From: Synechococcus sp. A10-1-5-1
Lineage (GTDB): Bacteria > Cyanobacteriota > Cyanobacteriia > PCC-6307 > Cyanobiaceae
Length of the DNA: 64,000 nucleotides
Direction: 5' to 3'
Assembly (NCBI RefSeq): GCF_023115425.1
Contig: NZ_CP096032.1
Span: 1,860,001-1,924,000, forward strand
Part shown: piece by piece, positions 1 to 8,487 of the stretch
How positions within the stretch are numbered: position 1 is the stretch's first letter
Layout of the letters: each line of letters opens with the position of its first letter
Notes under the pieces: model-generated
Told to the model about the DNA's origin: nothing
Databases searched by the model: none
Seen by the model: the letters and a program-made list of their open reading frames with translations, nothing else
Position numbers and translations under genes: made by a program

Positions 1-1
1 C

Positions 2-439
2 AGTCCCCGGCGCACCGCCACTGGGATTGGCACCAATCGCCTGCACCAGATCCTCGCGGTGCTTGAGAAACACCTGGGTCTTCCCCTGTCCCGCTTCGAT
101 TGCTATTTGGCCGTGGCCGGCGGATTGGACGTGGAGGAGCCCGCCGCGGACTTGGGGGTTGCGGCCGCTGTCGTGGCGAGCTATCGCGATCTGACCCTGC
201 CGCCAGGGACCGTCCTGGTCGGAGAACTCGGCCTGGGGGGGCAGTTGCGGCCCGTGGGACAGCTGGAGCAACGACTGCAGGAAGCGGCCCGTCTGGGCTT
301 CAGCCGAGCCGTGGTCCCCAAGGGCTCAGGCTTGGGACGGCTTGCGGCTGGCTTGGATCTGCAGCTCCATGAGGCGGGAAGCGTCGCTGAAGCCCTGGTG
401 GCCGCCCTTGGGGTGAACCCCGCCGATGACAGGGCCTAG
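2..439 (+). CDS. radA: DNA repair protein RadA, C-terminal part (5' end outside window)
   Basis: The open frame runs in from the left edge and gives about 145 residues of the RadA/Sms C-terminal domain. This Lon-protease-like domain follows the RecA-like ATPase core, and the protein helps process recombination intermediates during DNA repair. Recognisable segments are the TGIGTNRLHQILAVLE stretch, the CYLAVAGGLDVEEPAADLG segment and the LVGELGLGGQLRPV loop. The zinc finger, Walker A and KNRFG motifs must lie upstream of the window. The first internal start codon (GTG at 59) is not the real start, because family similarity continues upstream of it to the edge. Confidence 0.9.
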   Translation, partial: SPRRTATGIGTNRLHQILAVLEKHLGLPLSRFDCYLAVAGGLDVEEPAADLGVAAAVVASYRDLTLPPGTVLVGELGLGGQLRPVGQLEQRLQEAARLGFSRAVVPKGSGLGRLAAGLDLQLHEAGSVAEALVAALGVNPADDRA

Positions 440-451
440 CTTGATGTCGAC

Positions 452-973
452 TCAGAAGTAGACGTCGATGCTGCCGCGACCGCTGGTCTTGAGCCAGTTC
501 TGAGCTTCGATGTAGTTGTTGGGCGCCAGGCGGATGGCCTTGCCCCAGAAGTCCGCCGCCAGATCAAAGCGGCGATCAGCCTCATCGGTCTCGCCCTGCT
601 CCTCGGCAATCGAGCCCAGGTGATGGTGAATCACCGCCATGTTGTTCAGCGCCTGGGGCATCTTGCTGTTGAGATCCAGGGCTTGGCCGTAGTGCACCAG
701 AGCCTTTTCGTGCTCACCGTTGCTGGCAAACACCAGCGCCATGTTGTAGAGGATGAAGGCCTTGTCGTTGGGGTCTTCCTCGAGCTTCAGGGCTTCGGCG
801 TAGTTGTCCAGCGCTTCGGCGTATTCCCCGTCGGCCTGGGCGCTCATGCCATCGCGGTAATAGGCAAACGCTTCCTTGGCCCGTTGGTTGGTCGGCAGGA
901 CCTTGAGGATCAGGTCTGCCATCACCGTGAAGCTCTTGTCGATGAAGTTGTCGTTGCGCTGGGAGCGGGGCAC
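452..973 (-). CDS. ycf3: Photosystem I assembly protein Ycf3 (TPR protein)
   Basis: The 173-residue product begins [15 protein letters not shown] and ends IDVYF, both hallmarks of Ycf3, a thylakoid-associated chaperone that helps assemble PsaA/PsaB into photosystem I. Three tetratricopeptide repeats fill most of the protein: [20 protein letters not shown], then [20 protein letters not shown], then a longer third repeat ending in the [12 protein letters not shown] helix. The frame is open from another GTG nine bases upstream (982). I chose the GTG at 973 because it gives the exact family N-terminus. It converges tail to tail on radA with a 12-base gap. Confidence 0.93.
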   Translation of the reverse strand: MPRSQRNDNFIDKSFTVMADLILKVLPTNQRAKEAFAYYRDGMSAQADGEYAEALDNYAEALKLEEDPNDKAFILYNMALVFASNGEHEKALVHYGQALDLNSKMPQALNNMAVIHHHLGSIAEEQGETDEADRRFDLAADFWGKAIRLAPNNYIEAQNWLKTSGRGSIDVYF

Positions 974-1073
974 GGCAGGCACCTGAGCTTCGTGGCCCCA
1001 TCCTGACTTGCGCCCCGCGGATCAGGGGCTAACCGTGAGAACTCCCTAGCTTGGGTATCCCTTCTCTGCCTGC

Positions 1074-3449
1074 GTGTCTCCTGACCTTGAGCCAGCAGCC
1101 CAGCCGGTGGCGCCGCTCTTGCTGGATGTGGAGGGTATGAAATGCGGCGGCTGTGTCCGCGCGGTGGAACAGCGCTTGCTGGCCCAACCCGGGGTGCGTC
1201 AGGCCAGTGTCAATTTGCTGAATCGGACGGCCTGGGTCGGTCTGGACCCCGAGACCGCGATGCCGGAGCCGGCCCAGCCCTTGATTGAGTCCCTGGCCGC
1301 GATGGGCTACAGGGCTGCGGTGCGCAACCTCGATGACGAGGATCGCCCTCTGAGCCTGGCGGAGCGGCAGCAGCAGCAGAGTTGGTGGCAGCGCTGGCGC
1401 CAGTTGATGGTGGCGCTGCTGCTCCTTGTCTTCTCCGTCTCCGGACACCTGGCGGAAGCTGGTCAGCTGCCTTTGCCCCCCTTGGCGGACATCCGCCTGC
1501 ATGCGTTGGTGGCGACCATCGCCCTGTTGCTGCCGGGTCGTCCGATTTTGGTTCAGGGCTGGCGTTCGGCCTGGGCCGGTGCCCCGGGGATGGACACCCT
1601 GGTGGGGTTGGGGATGGGCAGCGCCTACCTGGCCAGCTTGGTGGCCTTGTTCTGGCCGGCCGTGGGTTGGCAGTGCTTCTTCAACGAGCCGGTGATGCTG
1701 CTGGGCTTCGTCTTGATGGGGCGTTTCCTGGAGGAAAGGGCGCGGTTCCGCACAGGACGCGCACTTCAGGAGTTGGCCCGTTTGCAACCCGATGAGGCGC
1801 TGCTGCTGTTGGGCAGTGGCGCTCAGGCGCGGGTCGAGTCGGTCCGCGTGGGTGCCCTGCGTCCGGGGGATCGGCTACGGGTCCTGCCTGGGGATCGGAT
1901 CCCCGTGGACAGCCGAGTGCTCGAGGGGTATTCGAGCTTGGATGTCTCCAGCCTCACCGGGGAACCCCTGCCATTGGTGGCTGCTGTTGGTCAGGAGCTC
2001 GCAGCGGGTTCCTTGAACCTGCAGTCGAGTCTCGAGCTGGAGGTGCTGCGCCCCGGCCGCGAGAGCGCCGTGGCGCGGATTATTGCCTTGGTGGAAAGTG
2101 CGCAAGCACGGAAGGCTCCGATTCAGACCCTGACCGATCGGGTGGCGGGGCGCTTCAGCGTCGTTGTGATGCTGCTGGCCTTGGTCACCTTGTTGTTCTG
2201 GTGGTTGATCGGTGCTCAGCTCTGGCCCCACGTCTTGAGCGCTGCGCCCTCCATCCACCAGCACGGCGGCCACCGAAGCTTGGGCTTGGGTGCTGAAACT
2301 CCCTTCGTCTTGGGCCTGCAACTCAGCATCGCCGTGCTGGTGGTGGCCTGTCCCTGCGCCTTGGGCTTGGCGACGCCAACAGCGATCACGGTGGGCAGTG
2401 GTTTGGCGGCCCGCTCCGGGGTGCTCTTTCGTGGTGGTGATGTCATCGAGGCGGCGTCCCATCTGCGCACCCTCTTTTTTGATAAGACCGGGACCCTCAC
2501 GGTCGGCCGCCCCACGGTGCGGGCCGTGGAGCGCTCTGGCCTGGAGGGCAGCGAATCGAGCTTGATTCAGCTGGCGGCCAGCCTGGAGGCCCAGACCCGC
2601 CACCCCTTGGCCCATGCCCTGCTGCAGCGGGCGCAGCAGTTGGAGCTCCCGCTGCTGGAGGTCAGTGAGGCCTGCACCTTGGCGGGTGATGGGGTCCGCG
2701 CTCAGGTGCAGGGCCATGGCCTCTGTCGAGTGGGGCGTCCGGCCTGGTTGCTGAAGGACGGAGTGGAGATAGCGGAGGACCAGAGGCGCTGGTGGAACGC
2801 GCAGGAAGAGCAGGGCGCGACCGTGGTGGCGGTGGCCCTGACCGATGCCTCGGGATCCAGCCAGCTCCAGGGACTGATTGCCCTGGATGATGAGCCGCGA
2901 GCGGATGCCCCAAAGGCCCTGGTTCAGTTGCGGGCAATGGGGGTGCAGTTGGGGTTGTTGAGCGGGGACCGCCAGGCGCCGGTGCGGCACCTGGCGCTCC
3001 AACTGGGCTTGCCGCTGCGGGAGTTGGCCTGGGAACTCCTCCCTCAGCAGAAGCTCGAGCGGATCGATCAGGCGCGCCAGGCCTCCAGCGACCCCGTCGG
3101 AATGGTGGGAGATGGCATCAACGACGCTCCGGCATTGGCCGCGGCGGATTTGGGGATTGCGGTTGGCACCGGAACGCAGATCGCCATCGACACCGCCGAT
3201 CTGGTGGTGCTGGGGGATCGGTTGGAGGCGATTCCAATGGCGCTGCGCCTCGCCCGCCGCACCATGGCCAAGGTGCGCCAAAACCTGATCTGGGCCTTCG
3301 GCTACAACCTGGTGGTGTTGCCGATCGCAGCTGGGGTGCTCCTGCCAGGCTTTGGCGTCGTGCTGTCACCACCGCTGGCAGCTCTGTTGATGGCGATGAG
3401 CTCAATCACTGTTGTTGTGAACGCGTTGCTCTTGGGGCGCCATGACTAA
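1074..3449 (+). CDS. Heavy-metal (copper-type) translocating P1B-type ATPase
   Basis: This 791-residue membrane pump moves Cu(I) or a similar soft metal using ATP. An N-terminal heavy-metal-associated domain carries the metal-binding CGGC at residues 24-27. The transmembrane metal site CPC is at 426-428, the phosphorylated Asp of DKTGTLT at about 470, the TRHPLA (HP) motif follows, and the GDGINDAP hinge is near 680. Cyanobacteria use CtaA at the plasma membrane and PacS at the thylakoid to bring copper to plastocyanin. The N-terminus looks more like CtaA, but I cannot separate the two with certainty. The start is GTG. The last eight bases overlap tmk, so the two are probably cotranscribed. 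Confidence 0.92.
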   Translation: MSPDLEPAAQPVAPLLLDVEGMKCGGCVRAVEQRLLAQPGVRQASVNLLNRTAWVGLDPETAMPEPAQPLIESLAAMGYRAAVRNLDDEDRPLSLAERQQQQSWWQRWRQLMVALLLLVFSVSGHLAEAGQLPLPPLADIRLHALVATIALLLPGRPILVQGWRSAWAGAPGMDTLVGLGMGSAYLASLVALFWPAVGWQCFFNEPVMLLGFVLMGRFLEERARFRTGRALQELARLQPDEALLLLGSGAQARVESVRVGALRPGDRLRVLPGDRIPVDSRVLEGYSSLDVSSLTGEPLPLVAAVGQELAAGSLNLQSSLELEVLRPGRESAVARIIALVESAQARKAPIQTLTDRVAGRFSVVVMLLALVTLLFWWLIGAQLWPHVLSAAPSIHQHGGHRSLGLGAETPFVLGLQLSIAVLVVACPCALGLATPTAITVGSGLAARSGVLFRGGDVIEAASHLRTLFFDKTGTLTVGRPTVRAVERSGLEGSESSLIQLAASLEAQTRHPLAHALLQRAQQLELPLLEVSEACTLAGDGVRAQVQGHGLCRVGRPAWLLKDGVEIAEDQRRWWNAQEEQGATVVAVALTDASGSSQLQGLIALDDEPRADAPKALVQLRAMGVQLGLLSGDRQAPVRHLALQLGLPLRELAWELLPQQKLERIDQARQASSDPVGMVGDGINDAPALAAADLGIAVGTGTQIAIDTADLVVLGDRLEAIPMALRLARRTMAKVRQNLIWAFGYNLVVLPIAAGVLLPGFGVVLSPPLAALLMAMSSITVVVNALLLGRHD

Positions 3450-4086
3450 GCGGGGACGCTTTCTGGTGCTGGAGGGCATTGATGGCTGCGGGAAGACCAC
3501 TCAGATCGACTCCCTCAAACAGTGGTTGCCGAGTAGCGGCTTGATGCCTGAGGGGGCTCAATTGCTGGTCACCCGAGAGCCGGGGGGAACAGCTCTCGGG
3601 CGGGCCCTGCGTCAACTGCTTCTGCATCCCCCTGGAGAAGCGGCACCGGAGTCCACAGCGGAGTTGTTGCTCTATGCGGCCGATCGCGCCCAGCATGTGC
3701 AGCAGCGCATCGCCCCGGCCCTGGCGGCGGGGCATTGGGTGCTCAGTGATCGTTTTGTCGGATCGACGGCGGCTTACCAGGGCTATGGCCGCGGCTTGTC
3801 CCTGGAGTTGATTGATCAGCTCGCTGGGATTGCGACCGCCGGGGTGCAGCCCGATCTCACCGCCCTGCTGGAGATCCCATTGGCGGAGTCCCTGCGGCGC
3901 CGAGGCCATCGCCAGGCTGATCGCATCGAAGCCAGTGGCGAGGCCTTCCTCGCGCGGGTCTGTGCTGGCTTCAGTGCCCTGGCCCAGCAACACAGCTGGT
4001 GCTGCATCGAGGCCAGTCAATCCCCCGAGGCGGTCAGCCGGGCCCTGCAGGCCGCCATCCACGACGCCTGCACACGCGATGGCTGA
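3442..4086 (+). CDS. tmk: Thymidylate kinase
   Basis: This 214-residue kinase phosphorylates dTMP to dTDP for DNA synthesis. The P-loop GIDGCGKTT lies at residues 12-20, the TREPGGT segment and the LSDRFVGST (DR-x) motif bind the nucleotide, and RIEASGEAF follows the lid region, as in bacterial enzymes. The ATG overlaps the end of the upstream ATPase gene by eight bases, and its own stop overlaps the start of holB by eight bases. The three genes therefore look like one translationally coupled transcript. Confidence 0.95.
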   Translation: MTKRGRFLVLEGIDGCGKTTQIDSLKQWLPSSGLMPEGAQLLVTREPGGTALGRALRQLLLHPPGEAAPESTAELLLYAADRAQHVQQRIAPALAAGHWVLSDRFVGSTAAYQGYGRGLSLELIDQLAGIATAGVQPDLTALLEIPLAESLRRRGHRQADRIEASGEAFLARVCAGFSALAQQHSWCCIEASQSPEAVSRALQAAIHDACTRDG

Positions 4087-5059
4087 ACTCTTCGAGGATC
4101 TGCTGGGGCAATCCCAAGCGGTGGCCTTGCTTCGGGCTGGTCTGCAGCAACAGCGCCTGGCACCGGCCTACTTGTTTTGCGGTCCCGACGGGGTCGGTCG
4201 CCGTTTGGCGGCGTTGCGCTTCCTGGAGGGAGTGATTGCAGGTCTGGATGGCTCCCTTTCCGTGAGGCGTCGGCTGCAGGACGGCAACCATCCCGATTTG
4301 CTTTGGGTGGAGCCCAGCTACTCCGACAAGGGGCAGCTGGTACCCGCTTCCCAGGCCGAGGCCGCTGGAGTCAGCCGCAAGGCACCTCCGCAGCTGCGCC
4401 TCGAGCAGGTCCGGGCCGTCTCACAGTTTTTGGCGCGCAGGCCCGTGGAGTCCTCCCGTTGCCTGGTGGTGATGGAGACCGTGGAGGCCATGGCTGAGGG
4501 TGCGGCCAATGCGCTGTTGAAAACCCTGGAGGAGCCCGGGGACGGGATGCTGATCCTGCTGACGGCTTTCCCGGATCGGTTACTCAGCACGATTCGATCG
4601 CGCTGTCAGTCGATTCCATTTGCGCGTCTTGAGCCGCAGCTACTTGAGGAGGTGCTCCAGCGCCACGGCCATGGGGGAACCGAGCAGGCCGGAGATCCGC
4701 CTGAATTGCTTGAACTGGCGGCCGGCTCCCCCGGTGCCTTACTGGAGCAACGGGCCCAATGGCAGGCCTTGCCGGAGGGCTTAACCGAGCGCTGCAGTGC
4801 GTTTTCTGCTCCCGACGGCGTGCAGACACCGCTGCTGGCCCTCTCGCTGGCCCGTGACCTCTGTGAGGTGCTGGATGTGGAGCAGCAGCTCTGGCTGCTC
4901 GATTGGTGGCAGCTTCATCTCTGGCGTCAACATCAGGATCCGCGACCCCTGCAGCGGCTAGAGCAGCTCAGGGCCCAACTGCGCAGCTATGTACAGCCGC
5001 GCTTGGCCTGGGAGGTGGCGTTACTGGCTCTTTCAGGGGTTGGACCCCGAACCCATTAG
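4079..5059 (+). CDS. holB: DNA polymerase III delta' subunit
   Basis: This clamp-loader subunit (326 residues) begins [19 protein letters not shown]. It keeps the AAA+ layout: a degenerate P-loop (CGPDGVGRR), [17 protein letters not shown] (sensor region) and the [12 protein letters not shown] arginine-finger SRC motif. The four-cysteine zinc site of many delta' proteins is not evident. The frame is open upstream to 3812, but that region is tmk. The ATG at 4079 gives the family start and an eight-base overlap with tmk. tmk-holB pairing is common in bacteria. The 3' end overlaps the stop of convergent rpaA by four bases. Confidence 0.92.
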   Translation: MAELFEDLLGQSQAVALLRAGLQQQRLAPAYLFCGPDGVGRRLAALRFLEGVIAGLDGSLSVRRRLQDGNHPDLLWVEPSYSDKGQLVPASQAEAAGVSRKAPPQLRLEQVRAVSQFLARRPVESSRCLVVMETVEAMAEGAANALLKTLEEPGDGMLILLTAFPDRLLSTIRSRCQSIPFARLEPQLLEEVLQRHGHGGTEQAGDPPELLELAAGSPGALLEQRAQWQALPEGLTERCSAFSAPDGVQTPLLALSLARDLCEVLDVEQQLWLLDWWQLHLWRQHQDPRPLQRLEQLRAQLRSYVQPRLAWEVALLALSGVGPRTH

Positions 5060-5826
5060 GCGGCGGTCCGGCGATTGTCTCGGGCCTGCTGGACCAGTTG
5101 GGCGAGCTCCTCTTGATTGGCCCCACTAGGGAGTTCCAGGCAATAGCCGGCGCCGTAGACGGTCTTAATGAAGCGGGGCTTGCGGGGATCGGGCTCAAGC
5201 TTGGTGCGCAGGTGACGCACATGCACTCGGATGGTCTCGATGTCGTCGTCCGGCTCGTAACCCCAGACCTCTTTCAGGATCAACGAGGGCGCAACGGTTT
5301 GGCCGTGGCGCTGGAGCAGGCAGTGGAGCAGTTCGAACTCCAGGTGCGTCAGCCGTACGGGTTCGTCGAACCAGATCGCCTCGAAGCGCTCGGGGACCAG
5401 GGTGAGGCAGCCGTAGCTCAGGATTTCGTTGTGCTTGGTCGAGAGCGGGGCGCGATCGGAGCGGCGTAGGAGCGCCTTGATGCGCACCAGGAGCTCTTCA
5501 AGATCGAAAGGCTTCGCGAGGTAGTCGTCCGCTCCGGAATTAAAGCCGCTGACCTTGTCTTTGGTGCTGCCCAGCGCCGTGAGCATCAGCACCGGGATGC
5601 GGGAGGTGCGCTCGTCTCGCCTCAACCGTTGGCAGAGGGTCAGCCCGTCAACCTTGGGGAGCATCAGGTCCAGCAGGACCAGGTCCGGGGTGTACTGCAG
5701 TGCCAAGGCCTGGCCTTTGATGCCGTCTTCGGCCCGTTGCACGTCGAAGCCGCTGTGCTCAAGGTGTCCGGCCACAAGCTCGCGCATGTCGCCGTCGTCT
5801 TCAATCAGCAGGATGCATGGCTTCAT
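5056..5826 (-). CDS. rpaA: Circadian output response regulator RpaA (OmpR family)
   Basis: This 256-residue two-domain regulator has an N-terminal receiver with acidic residues D10-D11, phospho-acceptor D53 (in LVLLDLMLP) and the conserved Lys of YLAKPF. A C-terminal OmpR winged helix contains [20 protein letters not shown]. The DGIKGQALA and [13 protein letters not shown] segments are specific to RpaA rather than RpaB. RpaA is phosphorylated by SasA under KaiABC control and switches dusk-phase genes; it was first described as a regulator of phycobilisome association. The ATG opens [13 protein letters not shown]. It is monocistronic, with about 300 bases of upstream DNA free of genes. Confidence 0.93.
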   Translation of the reverse strand: MKPCILLIEDDGDMRELVAGHLEHSGFDVQRAEDGIKGQALALQYTPDLVLLDLMLPKVDGLTLCQRLRRDERTSRIPVLMLTALGSTKDKVSGFNSGADDYLAKPFDLEELLVRIKALLRRSDRAPLSTKHNEILSYGCLTLVPERFEAIWFDEPVRLTHLEFELLHCLLQRHGQTVAPSLILKEVWGYEPDDDIETIRVHVRHLRTKLEPDPRKPRFIKTVYGAGYCLELPSGANQEELAQLVQQARDNRRTAA

Positions 5827-6091
5827 GACTGGCTCCTGGGTTGACGGGGTCGCGGTTTCAGTGAAGGGCCGAAGTTCACCGCAGGCATTCTCGGCGGCTT
5901 TTTGTGCTTCTGCACAACAACGCTTGTTCTTGTCTTTCGGCTAAGGACGGTCTGACTTCAGTGCTGATCAGGGATTTGCTCGAATCACTCCAGACCCCAG
6001 TTCGGTGAATCTTCAGCTTTTCTTTCGTCTTCTGGGTTGCGATTCCGGGGCGTTTGTTGTGAAGCCTCGTTCGGTTGCTGCTGGCCACCAA
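5827..6091. other. Intergenic region upstream of rpaA
   Basis: About 265 bases lie between the rpaA start and the terminator of tRNA-Asn. They hold no convincing ORF. The rpaA promoter must lie here, but I cannot place -10/-35 boxes with confidence. Short open frames in this stretch lack codon bias and ribosome binding sites. Confidence 0.4.
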
Positions 6092-6121
6092 CAAAAAGAC
6101 CCAGCCACGCGGACTGGGTCT
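6092..6121 (-). terminator. Rho-independent terminator of tRNA-Asn
   Basis: An 8-bp perfect stem (agacccag, 6097-6104, with ctgggtct, 6114-6121) is followed on the minus strand by a run of five T (6093-6097). It lies about 10 bases past the 3' end of the leftward tRNA-Asn. Confidence 0.8.
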
Positions 6122-6131
6122 CTCAAAAAAA

Positions 6132-6203
6132 CTCCCCGGGCGGGATTCGAACCTGCGACCAATCGATTAACAGTCGACCGCTCTACCGCTGAGCTACCGA
6201 GGA
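6132..6203 (-). tRNA. tRNA-Asn (anticodon GTT)
   Basis: A 72-nucleotide cloverleaf on the minus strand: acceptor TCCTCGG pairs with CCGGGGA, the D-arm contains AGCTCAGCGGTAGAGC, the anticodon loop is CTGTTAA (GTT), and the T-arm has GTTCGAATC. The discriminator is G, and the CCA end is not encoded. Confidence 0.95.
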
Positions 6204-6236
6204 ATGTTCCCTGTCGGGACCCAGAGAACATACCTT

Positions 6237-6932
6237 TCAGCCCTTCCTCGTCGCAAGGGGCCTGAGCTGCCTCTGCAGCGTCTTGCCGACTTGCCAAGGG
6301 CCGACGCTGCCACGCTCCATGAGGGCGGCTCCATCGCACCAGCTCAATTCCTCCAGGCGATGGGTGATCCAGAGGGCCGTGATCGGTGCCTCCTGCCGGT
6401 GGCAGAGCTGGTGAATCAGGCTGATGACCTCCTGTTGGCTGGTCTCATCCAGGAGCGCGGTTGGTTCATCGAGCAGGAGCAGTTGCGCTTCGCTTGCCAA
6501 GGCTCCGGCGATGGCGAGGCGTTGCTTTTGGCCGCCGCTGAGGCTGTGGATGGGGCGTTGGCGAAAGCCCTCGAGACCGACTTGCTGAAGTGTGTTGGTG
6601 ACGCGTCCGAGTCGCTCCCTTTCCTCGAGCTGGTTGGGTAGCGAGAGCTCGATGTCGCTTCCGCAGCTGGGAAGCAGCAGCTGGTGATCAGGGTTTTGGA
6701 ACACCAGGGCCGGCTTCAGGGGGCGCTCCAGTTGGCCTTGGCTCGGCTCCAGCAGGCCGGCGATCAAGCGCAGCAGGGTGCTCTTGCCACAGCCATTGCC
6801 GCCCACGAGCATCCAAAGGCCAGGGCGGGGAATGGAGAAGCTGCAGTGATCTAGGGCGCGATGACCAGTCGGCCAGGTGAAACCCAGGCGATTGGCAACA
6901 AGGGAAGGTTGCCCCTCGCCAGCCTCAGCCAT
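6237..6932 (-). CDS. ABC transporter ATP-binding protein, CbiO/EcfA-like
   Basis: This 231-residue ATPase subunit has Walker [10 protein letters not shown] (44-52), the Q-loop in FQNPDHQL, the signature LSGGQ (131-135), Walker B LLLLDEPT (D155, catalytic E156) and the switch His in WITHRLEE. The FQNPDHQL Q-loop and overall size resemble the ATPases of energy-coupling-factor importers for vitamins or metals. No membrane subunit lies beside it, so the substrate is unknown. The start overlaps the preceding small gene by eight bases, indicating cotranscription. Confidence 0.85.
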   Translation of the reverse strand: MAEAGEGQPSLVANRLGFTWPTGHRALDHCSFSIPRPGLWMLVGGNGCGKSTLLRLIAGLLEPSQGQLERPLKPALVFQNPDHQLLLPSCGSDIELSLPNQLEERERLGRVTNTLQQVGLEGFRQRPIHSLSGGQKQRLAIAGALASEAQLLLLDEPTALLDETSQQEVISLIHQLCHRQEAPITALWITHRLEELSWCDGAALMERGSVGPWQVGKTLQRQLRPLATRKG

Positions 6933-7188
6933 CGAAGCTGAAGCCGGGGCGCTTACTGCCGCCGCCGAGGCTTGATTTTTCGTAGGTCTGGACCGCCACG
7001 ACCTCGCTGGTCAGCAGGCTGATGCGCTTGCTCTCTTCTTTCTCGCACTGAAGCTCGAGAAGGCGAGGGTGCCCGGACTCCATGGCCTGTTTGATCTGGT
7101 TGTAGAGATCCTGCGCAGCGCTTTGCTCTTTGCGCTGGACCGCGATGGGCATCGGGCTCAGCTTCAACGAGAGCTCAATTACAAACAC
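6925..7188 (-). CDS. Small conserved picocyanobacterial protein of unknown function
   Basis: This 87-residue protein begins with GTG ([12 protein letters not shown]) and ends [13 protein letters not shown] place it among conserved hypothetical proteins of Synechococcus/Prochlorococcus but know no function. It is soluble, charged and mostly helical in the middle ([21 protein letters not shown]), with a glycine-rich tail. A later ATG at residue 13 would give [11 protein letters not shown] prefer the longer form because SLKLSP looks like part of the fold. It overlaps the ABC ATPase start by eight bases and may be functionally linked to it. Confidence 0.7.
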   Translation of the reverse strand: MFVIELSLKLSPMPIAVQRKEQSAAQDLYNQIKQAMESGHPRLLELQCEKEESKRISLLTSEVVAVQTYEKSSLGGGSKRPGFSFDG

Positions 7189-7360
7189 TGGAGAGGGATT
7201 TCAAGCAGTCCCCACTCTGGCGAACTGCGGCGCCGGCTGCCGTCGGCCTGAGTACAAGTACTTAACGGCTGCGCATTCGTGCTGGAAATCGTCCCAAGGC
7301 TCGCCGCCAACGTCTGGTTGCCCGTACAGTGCGCTTGTAAAGCTTCATGAAGCCGCTCTC

Positions 7361-8416
7361 ATGACGATCGCTGTAGGGCGCGCGCCGCAGCGGGGATGGT
7401 TTGACGTCCTCGATGACTGGCTCAAGCGCGACCGCTTCGTTTTTGTCGGGTGGTCGGGTCTGCTCCTGTTCCCCACTGCCTATCTGGCACTGGGTGGCTG
7501 GCTGACCGGCACCACCTTTGTCACTTCCTGGTACACCCACGGCATTGCCAGCTCCTATCTGGAGGGCTGCAATTTCCTCACCGCTGCGGTGAGCAGCCCG
7601 GCTGATGCCATGGGCCACTCCCTTCTTCTTCTCTGGGGCCCAGAAGCCCAGGGCGACTTCGTGCGCTGGTGCCAGCTCGGCGGCCTGTGGACCTTCGTAG
7701 CCCTGCACGGCGCCTTCTCCCTGATCGGCTTCATGCTGCGTCAGTTCGAGATTGCTCGCCTGGTCGGCATCCGTCCTTACAACGCCATCGCCTTCTCCGG
7801 CCCGATTGCGGTGTTCGTCAGTGTTTTCCTGATGTACCCCCTCGGCCAGAGCAGCTGGTTCTTCGCTCCGAGCTTCGGCGTGGCAGCGATCTTCCGCTTC
7901 CTGCTGTTCCTCCAGGGCTTCCACAACTGGACCCTGAACCCCTTCCACATGATGGGCGTGGCCGGCATCCTCGGCGGCGCACTGCTGTGTGCCATCCACG
8001 GCGCCACCGTGGAGAACACCCTGTTTGAGGACAGCGAGCAGGCCAACACCTTTAAGGCGTTCGAGCCCACTCAGGAAGAAGAGACCTATTCGATGGTCAC
8101 CGCCAACCGCTTCTGGAGCCAGATCTTCGGGATCGCGTTCTCCAACAAGCGTTGGCTGCACTTCTTCATGCTGTTCGTGCCCGTCATGGGCCTCTGGACC
8201 AGCTCCATCGGCATCATTGGCCTGGCCCTCAACCTGCGTGCCTACGACTTCGTGTCGCAGGAAATCCGCGCTGCTGAGGACCCCGAGTTCGAGACCTTCT
8301 ACACGAAGAACATTCTTCTGAACGAAGGCCTGCGCGCCTGGATGGCCCCCGCGGACCAACCGCACGAAAACTTCGTCTTCCCTGAAGAGGTTCTGCCCCG
8401 CGGCAACGCTCTCTGA
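7361..8416 (+). CDS. psbD: Photosystem II D2 reaction-centre protein, stand-alone copy
   Basis: The 351-residue D2 protein starts [20 protein letters not shown], forms the PSII core heterodimer with D1, and binds P680 chlorophylls, pheophytin and QA. Conserved pieces are [20 protein letters not shown], the [17 protein letters not shown] helix with the His ligands, and the C-terminus [10 protein letters not shown]. The frame is open upstream, but the ATG at 7361 gives the family start. In cyanobacteria one psbD copy overlaps psbC; here no psbC follows and a terminator lies 42 bases downstream. This should therefore be the second, often light-induced copy (psbD2). Confidence 0.97.
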   Translation: MTIAVGRAPQRGWFDVLDDWLKRDRFVFVGWSGLLLFPTAYLALGGWLTGTTFVTSWYTHGIASSYLEGCNFLTAAVSSPADAMGHSLLLLWGPEAQGDFVRWCQLGGLWTFVALHGAFSLIGFMLRQFEIARLVGIRPYNAIAFSGPIAVFVSVFLMYPLGQSSWFFAPSFGVAAIFRFLLFLQGFHNWTLNPFHMMGVAGILGGALLCAIHGATVENTLFEDSEQANTFKAFEPTQEEETYSMVTANRFWSQIFGIAFSNKRWLHFFMLFVPVMGLWTSSIGIIGLALNLRAYDFVSQEIRAAEDPEFETFYTKNILLNEGLRAWMAPADQPHENFVFPEEVLPRGNAL

Positions 8417-8458
8417 TTGAGACGTCTTCGTTCTGCCCACGCTTGATGTGGACACCTT

Positions 8459-8484
8459 GCGCCCCCAACGGGGCGCTTTTTTTT
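8459..8484 (+). terminator. Terminator of psbD
   Basis: A 7-bp GC stem (gcgcccc/ggggcgc, loop of four bases) is followed by eight T. It ends the psbD transcript just before the convergent multicopper oxidase gene. Confidence 0.9.
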
Positions 8485-8487
8485 GAC

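Noticed and set aside
1875-3281. 468-codon ORF on the minus strand across the copper ATPase
   Set aside because: Shadow frame in GC-rich DNA; the plus strand carries an intact P-ATPase with all motifs and the ORF product has low-complexity Gln/Arg/His runs.
7262-8455. 397-codon minus-strand ORF opposite psbD
   Set aside because: psbD is unmistakable on the plus strand; the ORF is rich in Glu/Gln/His repeats and has no family resemblance.
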